This document shows, one piece after another, positions 51,680-61,813 of a stretch of DNA of 64,000 nucleotides. This DNA is from Phlyctochytrium arcticum. Its lineage: Eukaryota > Chytridiomycota > Chytridiomycetes > Chytridiales > Chytridiaceae. The position numbers and the translations under genes are program-made. A model generated the notes under the pieces. That model did no database searches. It saw only the letters and a list, made by a program, of their open reading frames with translations, and was not told where the DNA came from. Each line of letters begins with the position of its first letter. The first letter of the stretch is position 1. Where the stretch lies: assembly GCA_025602905.1 (NCBI GenBank), contig JAHLKI010000004.1, positions 1,054,001 to 1,118,000 of the forward strand, written 5' to 3'.

Positions 51680-52295
51680 AGTCGCTGAGCTTGGGGTAAA
51701 GTAAAGAAACGTACAAAGTGAATAGCAGCAAATCGTATACTGGACTCAGGGTGATTACTTGGAGAGAAAATTGTTTTTATTGAGAAGAAAACTCTGGAGA
51801 GGACACAGAAGAAAACTCGGAAGAAAAGCGCTGTGTCTATGTTACTGAGCCAAACGCGCTCTGCTATCTACAACGCCATGCCAAAACGCGACGCGTTCCG
51901 CGTTTTCCCACATTTACCTATATTTGGCTACTCGGCCTGCGGCCTCGAGGTCACAGGATTTACACGGGAAATGGAAACCTTGCTTTAATGTATAGAATAC
52001 TTCTGCATTCTTTCCCACACATGCTTTGTACCATACCACTACTTAGATTGTCGGTCGGCAAACACCTACAAAAGAGGTAGACAATCAAAACAAAACACTC
52101 AAAAGGTTCTGACAAAGGTAATTTATTGATTGGTTCCGTAAGTACGTTGAATTTATTGGCGCAATGTCTACATGTGCAGCCCCAAACTTTGTGTGCTAAA
52201 TGGACAGCGAATGTGAGTTATTCATGAAGGGAGGGAGAGCGCCCTGACTTAAAAAGTGAGTGTACTTACCGAAAGGTGTCGGACACTCTTCTCAC
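51680..52295. other. Spacer between Helitron A and the small Cys-protein gene
   Basis: No gene recognised. A short inverted repeat AAAACGCG...CGCGTTTT lies near 51890-51912. The 5' end of Helitron A should fall here but no TC terminus can be fixed. Confidence 0.3.
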
Positions 52296-52300
52296 TACTG

Positions 52301-52669
52301 TCACCAATCATTGTGACAAATGACACCGCTGTACTTCTCAAGGTTTGGAAATTTTGTCCGATCAGCTTCGCTGACCAGACCGATGCAGCAGTCATTTTTG
52401 AAGACTTTGACGGCCTGGAACTTCCTCACGGTCTCTAAACAGATTCATTGGGTCAGATATTGGGATCAGAGTGTGATCGCTTTCAATTTTGTTTGTACTA
52501 TTGCCCGCCTTTGAACGGATAGCAAAATGGTGACGGCGGCTTTAAACGTCACCGAGTCCCCAACTTTAGCCGACTGGCCGCATCCTTCTGGATGTTTCGA
52601 GCACTTTCTGCCGTTGTCAGCTTTGTTGAGTCCTACGATCACAATTCGTTCCTTCAGCGTCCGCGGCAT
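52301..52669 (-). CDS. Small Cys-containing protein, paralogue B (100 aa, two exons)
   Basis: My model is exon 52669-52499 (171 nt), intron of 66 nt (GTACAA...TTTAGAG), exon 52432-52301. The protein begins MPRTLKERIVIVGLNKADNG, then RKCSKHPEGCGQ, GDSVTFKAAV, and in exon 2 VRKFQAVKVFKNDCCIGLVS followed by EADRTKFPNL. Exon 1 length and the position of intron 1 match paralogue A at 25316-25813 (172 nt). The second intron of A has no counterpart here. No family recognised; metal binding by the conserved Cys/His is possible. Confidence 0.6.
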
Positions 52670-52848
52670 GGTGATCCCAGACGATTGCTTCACTTTTACG
52701 CGTGGAGATCTGGTCGTGAGCTGGTTGGGTCGAAACACGTCGGAAGATCCCGGAGGACCGCATCCAGTTATTCCCGGGCCCGCGCATAAACCTAAGCCCT
52801 TTTCACATCAATTTGCGGCTACTAGGGGTTGTCAGCACCCTGTCCCGA

Positions 52849-53024
52849 AGCCAACCTCCCCCTGATCCAAATGGCTACCATCCAAACCCTCCAAGCGTGG
52901 GGACGCGACAATGATGGGGCCCATGTCCCTCTCGCGGGTGGAACCGGGAAAGGCAAGGGTCCCGCCTCCGTGCCGGCTGCCAATAATGGCCCGGCAAAGA
53001 ACGGTGGTGGAAAGAGTCCCAAAT
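52849..53024 (+). pseudogene. gag: Fragment of a related Gypsy gag
   Basis: 176 bases closely match the gag gene at about 15099-15275 (opposite strand), reading QTLQAWGRDNDGAHVPLAGG, TGKGKGPASVPAANNGPAK. The match starts abruptly and stops at SPK followed by TAG. No LTR is beside it. It is a truncated piece of another copy of the family. Confidence 0.8.
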
Positions 53025-53029
53025 AGACC

Positions 53030-54565
53030 TGCCACCCGCGGGTAATGGACGCGTTGAGGGGCCTGACCCAGTCCATACCCGTTTGTAAATGGGCTTACCC
53101 GTTACCCGTCCTTTTACCCATGTGGCTATGCAGCTGGCTTGGTCTTAATCCAAAAAAGGGTTTTATTGGACCAAATTGGGATGAACAAAGCATATCTGCC
53201 TTTAGTACCAATATCACTGCAAGTGAGAAGTGCCTTTGGAGTGAGTGTGTTTCTTGTTGAAAAGAGCCACGCAAGAAGGTCCTTCTTGTATAAAACTTGG
53301 AGTCCGGAACAATGCGCTGGAAAAGGTGCAAAAGTACTTGGTCATAAGATGAAAGGCACAGAAATTTCGAGTCAAAATCCATTGGAGGAATGATAAGTTA
53401 TAAGTAATGGATTCTCGTGAACGGTGAAGCCGGGATCAAAATGGTTGAGAAAACCTCGAGGTAAGACTATGGGGATTTGTGCCAGATATAGCTCAAGGGC
53501 ATGTATGTCAGGGGCACAAAATATGTGAAGTATGAGATAATTGTTATAAGAAAGTCAATGAGTCTTTTATATTGGTTAATGAATGGGTAGTGTTTGTTGT
53601 TGAGCATTAGGGAGAGGGGGAAGACCCTCCCAGGCTCTACTTTTATATTGTTTTTATGATAACATCTGCCCTCAACATTCTGAGGCAGGTACAATAACAT
53701 CTGCTGGTCAAACATGTCTTGACCGCAGGATAATGAAGATAAAACTATGTACAAGTTATTGGGTAGATCTGATGACTGAGGAAATGATCTATCCAAATGT
53801 CCGAAACTATCTGTGATTGGTACGCTCGCGCGTACCCGCGTCTATACCGCATTGCTGAAGTATACTTGAGACAGTTTCAGGAATAATGATGGAACGTTGA
53901 GTCTAGTCCTCGAGACTAGACGGAGAGGTCTCAAGATCCAACATTTTAGTCTAGTGGTCTTGACGACGGAGGCCGGCCATCGGCATGCCCGCACCTCTTA
54001 GTTCGACCCGCGGGATGCAACAACTCCGAGCCTTTTATTTTTTGCACCTGCTGAATTTAACACAGAAACGGCAACAAATCCCCCATGATACACCTTTCCA
54101 AAATATGATTGAATGCATCGATATTTGCCATTAGAATTATGAAATTTTTGCACTTGACGGTCTGTAGTGACTATTGGTTAGGTTGCAAAACTGAATGCAA
54201 ACCTGATCTTGTGTTGAGAACTTGAGATCGACTGGACAGTTCAGGCTGACGCGGCTGACACTCTGGCTGGCTGACAATGACAAGCGGACAGGGCTGACAG
54301 CAGTCACAACTGTTGAAACAACACCAGCCATGCTGTTGCATTCTGTGGGAATTTTCCCCAAAACCTCGACTTGATCCAAATTTGCAATTGAAAAATTGTA
54401 CAATATGCTAACTAACTACAAATACAAACGAGGCAGGCTAAATCCTGGCTGGGGTGTTTTCTCAGCCGATCCAGCCATAATAAAGACATCACAGCCTGAG
54501 AAAAAATTGGCTGAACAGAGAGTCGAAGATCTAAAATATACAAGGAGAGGTCCTTGGGATCCCCC
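53030..54565. other. Spacer without recognisable gene
   Basis: 1.5 kb with short frames only. A stretch at about 53946-54012 has box A- and box B-like words but no tRNA fold. Nothing else identifiable. Confidence 0.3.
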
Positions 54566-54570
54566 AGAAT

Positions 54571-54652
54571 GTGATAGTGCATAGCATAGTTATTATACCG
54601 AATTTTAGTATATACTAAAATTCGGTATAATAACTATGCAATGCACTATCAC
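54571..54652. repeat. 82-bp near-perfect palindrome
   Basis: Arms 54571-54610 and 54613-54652 are complementary over 40 bp with one mismatch, around a TA centre (GAATTTTAGTA|TA|TACTAAAATTC). The outer bases extend it further: GGATCCCCC on the left against a G run then GTTCC on the right. It could form a long cruciform or hairpin. It resembles a tiny inverted-repeat element. Confidence 0.85.
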
Positions 54653-54669
54653 AGGGGGGGGGGTTCCAA

Positions 54670-55470
54670 CTATGGGCCAACTATGCCCAACTATGCGGCA
54701 ACTGTGAAGCCCGCTATTTGACCTTATTATACGGCCGCTTCTCCACTATGTGACCTTATGATAAGGTCGCCTCCATCAAACATCGAGCCATCTTACACAT
54801 CATGAATCATCCCTCTCCATATTTCATCGAGTGGTGCCGCTTGTCACGGCAAGGGACTTCCGTCATTTAAACACATCAATTTATCCCTTCCATCTAATCA
54901 AAAACAGCAAATACAAATACTACATGCTAAATACAAAATACAAATACTAAACACTAATCCTACGTCTTTTTGCATTGGGCTCTCCATCCTCCTCTTCATC
55001 TGTCAATATCTTGTCATCAACAACAGCCGGTTCTACATGCACTTTCTTCTTCACTTCTACATTCTTCCACCATACTTCGCTTTCCTTCAAATACATATCT
55101 CAAATGTCCATGGGCAGTGCTGACATATCCACTCGCATACAAGTCCGTAGTATAAACAACAAAGCCTTTGTTTCCTCTCCGTCATCCACACTCATCTCTT
55201 TCAACTCCAATCGCTTGAATTCCCGCTTGATGTATTCCAGAGCCGAAGCATGTTTTTTGACTACACGATCGGCTTTCTTGAACTCCTCTGATTCATTCAA
55301 GTTTATGAACTCCAGCACGCAGTCTTTCAATAAATCCATTTTTTCCCTTTTCTTTTCGAGTGGTTGTCGAATGGTGATGATGATGATTCGGATTATGGAG
55401 CGGCCTTATTACGGGACTTTCAATCCTTTATAACATTTTCTGTTATCGATATCGATATCGATATCATCCC
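54670..55470. other. Spacer with CCAACTATG words and short palindromes
   Basis: CCAACTATG/CCCAACTATG repeats at 54667-54700 and GACCTTATGATAAGGTC is a 17-bp palindrome near 54751. A (GATATC) run lies at about 55445-55467. No gene recognised. Confidence 0.35.
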
Positions 55471-55475
55471 AAAAA

Positions 55476-55857
55476 AAGGTGACACTTTTGGTGACACTTT
55501 TGGTGACAGTTTTTTTGACTCCATGTCTCGAGTGAGAGACACTTTTCATTATATATTTCCCTCCATTTTACATGTAGGTGACAGAGATGACAGTTCTTTT
55601 GAGGTAAAGTCCCTGGGGATATAGTTTTTAGACTAGTGATTAGTAGTTCACACGTTCTGTGAACTTCTGCTCACTCATAAAAATTCTATACAAAAAATAT
55701 ACTTACAAAAAAACTGTCATTTCTGTCACCTTTTTTTTCCCTTCATAGAAACACTACACAACTTTATTAATAAATTTTTATTTTCCTACATGTATCGAGT
55801 GGTGACAGTTTTTTTTTACCTGTCACCAAACTGTCACCTTTTTGAAAAAACTGTCAC
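55476..55857. repeat. Cluster of GGTGACA motifs on both strands
   Basis: Three direct 15-bp units GGTGACACTTTTGGTGACACTTTT... at about 55480, then AGGTGACAGAGATGACAGT (55577) whose near-perfect inverse ACTGTCATTTCTGTCACCT lies at 55714, and four more copies at 55800-55857 (GGTGACAGTTTTTTTT, CTGTCACCAAACTGTCACC, AACTGTCACCCC). They lie downstream of Helitron B. Confidence 0.7.
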
Positions 55858-56036
55858 CCCTCTTCATCAATCCCCGATTCACTCATTCTTCCATTCTATC
55901 CCTACAAAGTATCGAGTCGTCTGTGTTCGTTTCTCCGATACTACCGCTCTCAGTTCTTTGTAAAATGTGTTTCGCTCACAAAGATTTGTGGATCCAACAT
56001 TATCGGCCAGATACTTATCATATACAAGTTTGACCC

Positions 56037-56052
56037 CAGCGCTTCCGCGCTG
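56037..56052. other. Hairpin CAGCGC-TTCC-GCGCTG near the 3' end of Helitron B
   Basis: A perfect 6-bp stem with a 4-base loop, about 150 bases beyond the helicase stop in element orientation. Helitron 3' ends carry such hairpins just before CTRR, but the bases after it (GGGGTCAAACTTG) do not give a clear CTRR, so the end is only a candidate. Confidence 0.3.
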
Positions 56053-56202
56053 TTGTCAAAGACACAGAAAACACAAAAGAAGAAGACAGGACAAACGGAG
56101 ACAGGAGAGAAAAAACATGTAGAAATGAACAGAAGAACAGAGGTACTAATAAGCTAGAATAAGTGGTCTAACAGTAAGTTGAGTTTTCTATAAGTTGATA
56201 AG

Positions 56203-57397
56203 TTAGGTTAAGTTGTCAAGAAGTTCAGTAAAGACAACATTATGTGTAAATGGAGGAGCGTCCTTCTTGAATAAGAGTAGGATATCAGACGAGGCCCTTA
56301 CGCGGGACAAAGCCGTATAGAGCTGACCGTGTGCAAAAACAGAAGTGCGAAGATCTACAACGATCCGGTTCAGCGTCAGTCCTTGGCAACTGTTGAATGT
56401 TGAAGCATATCCCAGGCGTAAAGGGAATTGTTTCCGCTTGATGGAGTAGGTGGAGCTTGTCGGTTTGAAAATGAAAACAAATCTGGGGATAGAGTACGTG
56501 GATGCCCGGTGATTGGGATTTGGATTGGGAAGGGAAACGGTGACAGTGTGGGGGAACATGGCAAGAATCTTGACTCTAGCATTTTTGACCAAGCCGAGCT
56601 CAACAGAAATGTTACGCATCAAAGTAGCTACCATTCCCACTTTGAAAGACAAGCAGTGACTCGGAACACCAGGAAAACGGAGTGCGAAATGTAATCCGGA
56701 ATACAGATGGGATGATCATCAGCCAAGTGTTCATTTTCAACGACATCATTGAAAGAATAGTAGTGTTTGGGCTCCCCGGGGAAGGCATCAAAAAGCAAAT
56801 CGTTAAATTCGTCGACGTGGATGTTAAGGCAAGAATGAAAGGAGCATTGGGAGGGAGCGGCGGAGGTGGAAACGTCGGGTGAAAGGGATGGGAAAAGGAA
56901 CTGTTTACATTCCTCTATATCATCAGTGTGGGCCAAGAAGGACAGGTCCAGATTTTCGGAAGGAGAAACGCCGACATGGTCCAAAAAACGATCGAATCGT
57001 TTGTCATTTGCGGCGCGAAAGGTTTGTCGAAGGTGGGAGATTTGGAAAAGGGGCCACAAATGGGAGTTCCGCACACTCGATGCAACGACCTGAGCCCTGC
57101 CGGCATTAGGTACAACAGGAGCAACCTGACGCCAATTGCCAACCCCAGTGAATGCGCAGCCTCCAAACGGCAAATCCAAGCCCTTGATTGATCTCATCAG
57201 GTTATCGGCGCACTCGACAACGGGCCCGAACCCATGGGAAGTTCATCCCAAGTAATGAGCGTTGCGGCCTTCAACAGAGCTGCCCGGTTCGTCCCCAGCC
57301 CAACCGAGGAACACAAATTCCCACCAGAGTCGGCCTCGATGGGAATCTTGAACAAAGAATAAGCGGTGCGACCCCGTTCGTAGTTCGAAGCGGCCAT
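56203..57397 (-). pseudogene. Helitron B helicase, C-terminal half in three frames
   Basis: Frame 57397-57197 has NYERGRTAYSLFKIPIEADS and ATLITWDELPMGSGP (Walker B-like WDE). Frame 57197-56628 continues GGCAFTGVGNWRQVAPVVPN (motif III) and the hinge to DHPICIPDYISHS. Frame 56652-56203 has FKVGMVATLMRNISVELGLV, LRLGYASTFNSCQGLTLNRI and VFAHGQLYTALSRVRASSDI (motifs V/VI). Two frameshifts separate them, so no helicase can be made. The invariant Lys usual in the NKSQGQT motif is replaced (FNSCQGLT). Confidence 0.75.
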
Positions 57398-57414
57398 TGC
57401 CGTGGTAGCAACGA

Positions 57415-58419
57415 TTAGAACAATGTGCCCAGCAGCCCGCAGATGGTTGGCGATGAGATTAAGTAGGTACTGTATGTCTTCCCGGTTCCAGCTTTGCCTT
57501 GCAGGAAATGAAGATTATTTGCGGAGCTGTCGTTCACTCCAGTGACTATCCGATCAAAAAAATCGCGCTGCTCGCCATTCAAAGTTGGAAGGGCGAGGGA
57601 AACCTCACGCAGGAGGTCAGGCTGACGTCCCTCAAAAGCGTCTCGCTCGTTTTCCAAGTCACGAGAAACAATATTGGGTAGTGGTAGGCCGAAGTCAGCG
57701 CATGTTTGGGAGCTTGCAGCGAAGTGCTTGTTAATGTCCAGGAGAGCGAGATTGTAGCATTTTCGAACATTTCGGTGATGCAAGTCCAGATAGTCAGCCG
57801 CCAAATCATCCTTGAAACGCATCCAGAGTGATGGAGCAGGAGCACCGTTCAAAACCAACTGTCCGTAAAGGAAGCGCAGCTGAGAAGGCAAGCGCAAATC
57901 GGCAATGGCATCCTCCATGGCCACTGTGGGTTCCGAGTCGTTGCTAAAAAGATTCAGGGCGTAGGCGGCCTCTTGGAAGGTAGGATAAATGACATTGGCA
58001 ACTGTGCGAAGGTTCTCATACGAACGGCCGGGCATAACTTGTAGAATGGAACGAAGATAGAAAAGTTCCCCCAATTTGGCACCAATGGTCTGAATCCTGC
58101 ACACATGAGGAGATTGAGATGTACGGGTAGAGATGACCCATCGAGAGCCAGGGTGTGGGGACTCTAGATACTGGTTGTTGGAAAGCGCTTCTCCAGACCA
58201 AGGCCTGTGGGTAAACCTCTCGTAATAATCCAGATAGGTGATGTTGTCAAAAAGGTCCTCTGGTGGGCGGAATAGTAGGTAGCGAGTCAGGGAGGAAAAG
58301 GTGGAAGACTCTTTGTTAGAGCCGTACTTATAGAATTTCGCACCCGCCAAATGACAGACTAAGGTTTCAACCGCCGGAATTTTCAAGAAACAGAAAACTG
58401 AAAAATCCGCCAAGCGCAC
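57415..58419 (-). CDS. Helitron B Rep-helicase linker and Walker A
   Basis: Continues from the Rep frame with RYLLFRPPEDLFDNITYLDY and YLESPHPGSRWVISTRTSQS, then LRSILQVMPGRSYENLRTVA and the linker to ALPTLNGEQRDFFDRIVTGV. The P-loop is in LHFLQGKAGTGKTYSTYLI. The frame is lost about ten codons later. Confidence 0.75.
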   Translation of the reverse strand: MRLADFSVFCFLKIPAVETLVCHLAGAKFYKYGSNKESSTFSSLTRYLLFRPPEDLFDNITYLDYYERFTHRPWSGEALSNNQYLESPHPGSRWVISTRTSQSPHVCRIQTIGAKLGELFYLRSILQVMPGRSYENLRTVANVIYPTFQEAAYALNLFSNDSEPTVAMEDAIADLRLPSQLRFLYGQLVLNGAPAPSLWMRFKDDLAADYLDLHHRNVRKCYNLALLDINKHFAASSQTCADFGLPLPNIVSRDLENERDAFEGRQPDLLREVSLALPTLNGEQRDFFDRIVTGVNDSSANNLHFLQGKAGTGKTYSTYLISSPTICGLLGTLF

Positions 58420-60389
58420 TCAGGGGCGGAAAGGTAACGGCCATTGAGGTAATCGTCAATTTCATCAGTGGGCCTTGCGCAGTCGGATGAAATGTTGTAC
58501 TTGACTCTGTCCGGGCCTTTGTATAAATATTTGTACAGGTACATAAACACGTGCACTGTGGAGGCAATTTCGACATTGACGTGGCAGTCCAATTCCAACA
58601 GAAGCAGCGGTGAGTGGGGAACGACGCAAGCGTCCGCGACAGACCGGCGACGGTACTGAACGTACCCTCGATCATCGACCCAGGTAACCGGATTAACAGG
58701 TTTCGGATACCCGTAGATGCATTTACCATCCCTGAGGCATCTCGAAGAATGGGAGGAACTGTGGATCATGAACTGTTTGACCTTCGCCGCGAGTAGGACA
58801 CAGGCAGGGTCGGTACCTGTGGGAAGCTCAGCTGAGATGACGGAGTTGATGGAGGAGGGAGGTAGTTTGGGGTTGCACTTTAAGATGATGTGTGCGTGGG
58901 GAAGACCCCGCTTTTGGAACTCGACGACCCAGACAATGTAGACGACTTGGCCAAAGACAGTCCGCAGAAGAGAGATGCATCTGGAAAGTCTTGATTTGAA
59001 AACACGTACCACCAATGCAGGCTGGTCGAACGCTGTTTGGCCGGGGAGCAACTTCGAAGTAATCTCCGGCCATTTGGGGTTGGCGGTCATTGTCACAAAG
59101 AAGGAGGGAGGGCCGAATTTTCGAGCCAGAGTTAAAGCGCAGGCCACCTGGTCACTGCACCATTTCTGAGAGCCGTGAAAGGATTTGGGAAGGAAGAGAT
59201 GTGATTCTTCCTGGGGTCCACCATCTACATCATCGTTCATAGAATGGCGATTGTTGAAGATGAAATTGAGTTTTTGGTCCTCAGTCCTGGAGAACATGTC
59301 CACCAGGTATTCGCCGGCCAGACGGCCCAACAGAGAAAAGCGCGGTTCTTGCAATAGTCTGATGCAATACCAAATAATCTGAGAAAACCCGAAGGAATTG
59401 TCCATTGTCCAGCCAGGGGTGCCATGGGGGAAGAGAATCGGGTACTGCAATGGTTCGTAATGAGAGCTCAAAATTGGCACGAATGTGGGAGTGGCATCAG
59501 AGTGCATCCATACTACAATGTTGCGATCCACCATAGTAGCCGAGTCGGGAGTGCCAATGACAGCCGCGATTTCAGAGTTGTGAGTGTCTTCATTTAAATG
59601 AATTGAGTAATCCGGACGGAGTTGCTGGACGTTGCCCGCAACATGAACGGCACGCGAAAATTGGGACACGTATGGATTGACATCGTCCAGAAGGTTTTCA
59701 AAGACCGCCACAATGTTTGAAGGCACATTGTAGTTGCTGGCGACAGAGTAGCGCTCTTCCGCATCATACAGAAACCAGTGCATTGAATGCCCCGGAGAAG
59801 CGAGCGGTAGCATGCGGTGGTAAACCCTCCCAGATATGCACACTGAAGAAGGACCCCGGAAATTTGCGAATTTGCCCGTAACACCAATTGCCGTGAAGGA
59901 AAAGAGGTTATTAAGGCGGCGGGACATTTGTGAGACGTTGGCGGTAGTCAGTACGTTGGCGATAGGTGGAGGATAGGGAGGGAGACGTGGAAGAGTCCAC
60001 CGACCAGCGTTGCAACAGAAAGCTTTCCGTTCCGAGGACAGCAGGAAGACACCGCAGAATGAGTAGGGCAACACATTCCAGACAGCGTTGTGGCGCGAAG
60101 GTAAATGAAGTACACAATGTGCGGACCACCATTGGGGAATGCGAGCTGGAGAATGACATTGGACCTGGATGAAGTATACTTTAAATCTGGAGGTGTGCAG
60201 TGAAGAAGATGAGTAATATTTACGTGCGCAGTAGATATGTGGGAAGGCGCATGGATCCCGGAAGAGGAAAGCGAATGAGGAGAATGGGCGGCAAAGGCCG
60301 ACGGAGGCGAAACAGAGGTTTGCAAGGAAGATGTAGACTGTAACAGAGTCAGTGATGCGCTGCAGACCGTGGGGAGGAAACAAATACAT
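58383..60389 (-). CDS. Helitron B N-terminal and Rep nuclease region
   Basis: The body from about 60130 down carries the zinc-type region (KAFCCNAGRWTLPRLPPYPP), SSVCISGRVYHRMLPLASPG and DDVNPYVSQFSRAVHV. Rep motif 1 is FFVTMTANPKWPEI, motif 2 FQKRGLPHAHIILKC (HxH), and motif 3 FMYLYKYLYKGPDRV with both tyrosines. It ends PTDEIDDYLNGRYLSAPECA. The first 80 codons are in a doubtful frame; a Ser-rich alternative frame with ATG 60496 and an intron is more likely. This is the longest intact part of the element. Confidence 0.75.
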   Translation of the reverse strand: MYLFPPHGLQRITDSVTVYIFLANLCFASVGLCRPFSSFAFLFRDPCAFPHIYCARKYYSSSSLHTSRFKVYFIQVQCHSPARIPQWWSAHCVLHLPSRHNAVWNVLPYSFCGVFLLSSERKAFCCNAGRWTLPRLPPYPPPIANVLTTANVSQMSRRLNNLFSFTAIGVTGKFANFRGPSSVCISGRVYHRMLPLASPGHSMHWFLYDAEERYSVASNYNVPSNIVAVFENLLDDVNPYVSQFSRAVHVAGNVQQLRPDYSIHLNEDTHNSEIAAVIGTPDSATMVDRNIVVWMHSDATPTFVPILSSHYEPLQYPILFPHGTPGWTMDNSFGFSQIIWYCIRLLQEPRFSLLGRLAGEYLVDMFSRTEDQKLNFIFNNRHSMNDDVDGGPQEESHLFLPKSFHGSQKWCSDQVACALTLARKFGPPSFFVTMTANPKWPEITSKLLPGQTAFDQPALVVRVFKSRLSRCISLLRTVFGQVVYIVWVVEFQKRGLPHAHIILKCNPKLPPSSINSVISAELPTGTDPACVLLAAKVKQFMIHSSSHSSRCLRDGKCIYGYPKPVNPVTWVDDRGYVQYRRRSVADACVVPHSPLLLLELDCHVNVEIASTVHVFMYLYKYLYKGPDRVKYNISSDCARPTDEIDDYLNGRYLSAPECAWRIFQFSVS

Positions 60390-60629
60390 ACGGACTGAAG
60401 GACAGATGAAATCATGCGTTGTTTCTTCAAACGGCGTGTTTCGGAAGCCCTACGATGGATTTCACGGCGCTTGGCAAGGTAAGTTTGGGCGTCCATGGTG
60501 GGGGGAGGAGGGGGGGGAAGGGGGGGCTACAGATGGATGCGGGGGAAGAAGAAGGGAGTGGCCATTTTAAAGGGTTCAGGGAACAGAGAGGCCGTAACTG
60601 GACAGTTAAGCATGAAAGAAAAAATAACA

Positions 60630-61670
60630 GAATGAACCGCAGCGCAGATAGGTACATCGGAAAGTAAACAGCCACCCATTCAAAATGAACATGGACGTGA
60701 CAGTGAAACGCTCATAAAATTTACATGGAAACAACAGCGAAACGCCCATCAAATTTATGAGACATGAAAGAAATGGCGTTGAGAAAAATGCAATATAAAG
60801 AAACAAACGCGAACGCCAAGTGGGTCAATGTGTTAAGTCTTCCAAAGAATGAGGAGGAAGATAGAATTGAAGAAGGTAATCAGATACCGGCAAACACGCG
60901 TCGCACGGTTAGTGGGAAATTGACGGAAACATCCCCCAAGTGGTAGAGAAAGATATTACAAACAGAGTGGACAGAAGCATTCAGAAAGCAGATTTGGGCA
61001 ATAAGATAAAAAGCAAGGAAGAAGGAAATGAGAGGAGAGGAGCGAGATAGATAATTAGGACGAATGGAAACACAACAGATGGTATGAAGGTCAAGGGAAT
61101 TGGACGACAACCATATTGAAGTTTGAAAAGGAGTAAAGAGCAGAGATAAGATCGGCAATGTATAGACGTAGTGTGTTTATGAGAATGAAATAGTTTCAGG
61201 AAAAATGCAATAGAAATAAACATGAAAGAATGAAACGCAGCGGAGATAGGATCATCGGAAAGTAAAGAGCCACAAAACCAAAGTGAATAAGGAGAGAACG
61301 CCTAAAAGAGCCACACATTCAACGTGAATATGGAGCGAACGCCCATCAAATCAAGGGGCGTGAAGGAAATGGTGTTGGGAAAAATGCAGTAGAAAGAAAC
61401 ATAACAGAATGAAACGCGGCGGAGATAGGTTCATCTAAAGTAAAGAGCCACACATTCAAATCAAATCAATGGGCGTGAAGTAGTGGGGAAAAATGCAATA
61501 GAAGGAATGGAACCCGAACGCCAAGTGGGTCAATGTCATCAAAAGAATGAGGAGGAAGATAGAAATGAAGAAGGTAATCAGATACCGGCTCACACGCGTG
61601 AAGGCGTTGCAGATTTGGTGGGAAATTGACCGAAACAGCCCCCAAGTGGTAAAGAAAGAAACAACAAACA
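60630..61670. repeat. Diverged direct repeats upstream of the AT-hook gene
   Basis: A ~180-bp block (GAACGCCAAGTGGGTCAATG...GAGGAGGAAGATAGAA...GATACCGGC...CCCCAAGTGGTA) occurs at about 60780-60960 and again at 61483-61665. A shorter block (GAATGAAACGCAGCGGAGAT...AAGTAAAGAGCCACA) occurs at about 60630, 61228 and 61407. The array fills the space between the divergent Helitron B and the gene at 61814. Confidence 0.65.
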
Positions 61671-61707
61671 GAGTCATGAAGAAATGAAGGGGAGGGACGG
61701 AAAAAGG

Positions 61708-61715
61708 TATAAAAA
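61708..61715 (+). promoter_or_regulatory. TATA box of the AT-hook protein gene
   Basis: AAAGGTATAAAAAGAAGG lies about 100 bases before ATG 61814, followed by a C/A-rich leader (CAACAATCACCGCAAAGCACC). Spacing suits a core promoter. Confidence 0.5.
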
Positions 61716-61813
61716 GAAGGCACTGTCGGGCGGCCCTCCTAGCGAAACATCTTCAACAAAAGACAGTAACAACAATCACCGCAAAGCACCACTTGAAGCA
61801 CACACAACTCGGA

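Larger units (their letters stand above)
56203..60496 (-). mobile_element. Helitron B, decayed Rep-helicase element
   Basis: A second, distinct Rep-helicase element on the minus strand, opening at ATG 60496 with a basic helix (KRREIHRRASETRRLKKQR). All Rep and helicase motifs can be read, in at least four frames. It is diverged from Helitron A throughout, so the two are different families rather than recent copies. Termini are not fixed. Confidence 0.8.

Noticed and set aside
53940..54015. Box A-like TAGTCTAGTGG and box B-like GTTCGACCC, possible tRNA
   Set aside because: No acceptor-stem pairing and poor T-arm pairing; at best a pol III-derived relic.
60427..60675. Pro-rich minus frame near the Helitron B 5' end
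   Set aside because: Translation of G-rich repeats on the plus strand with no motif.
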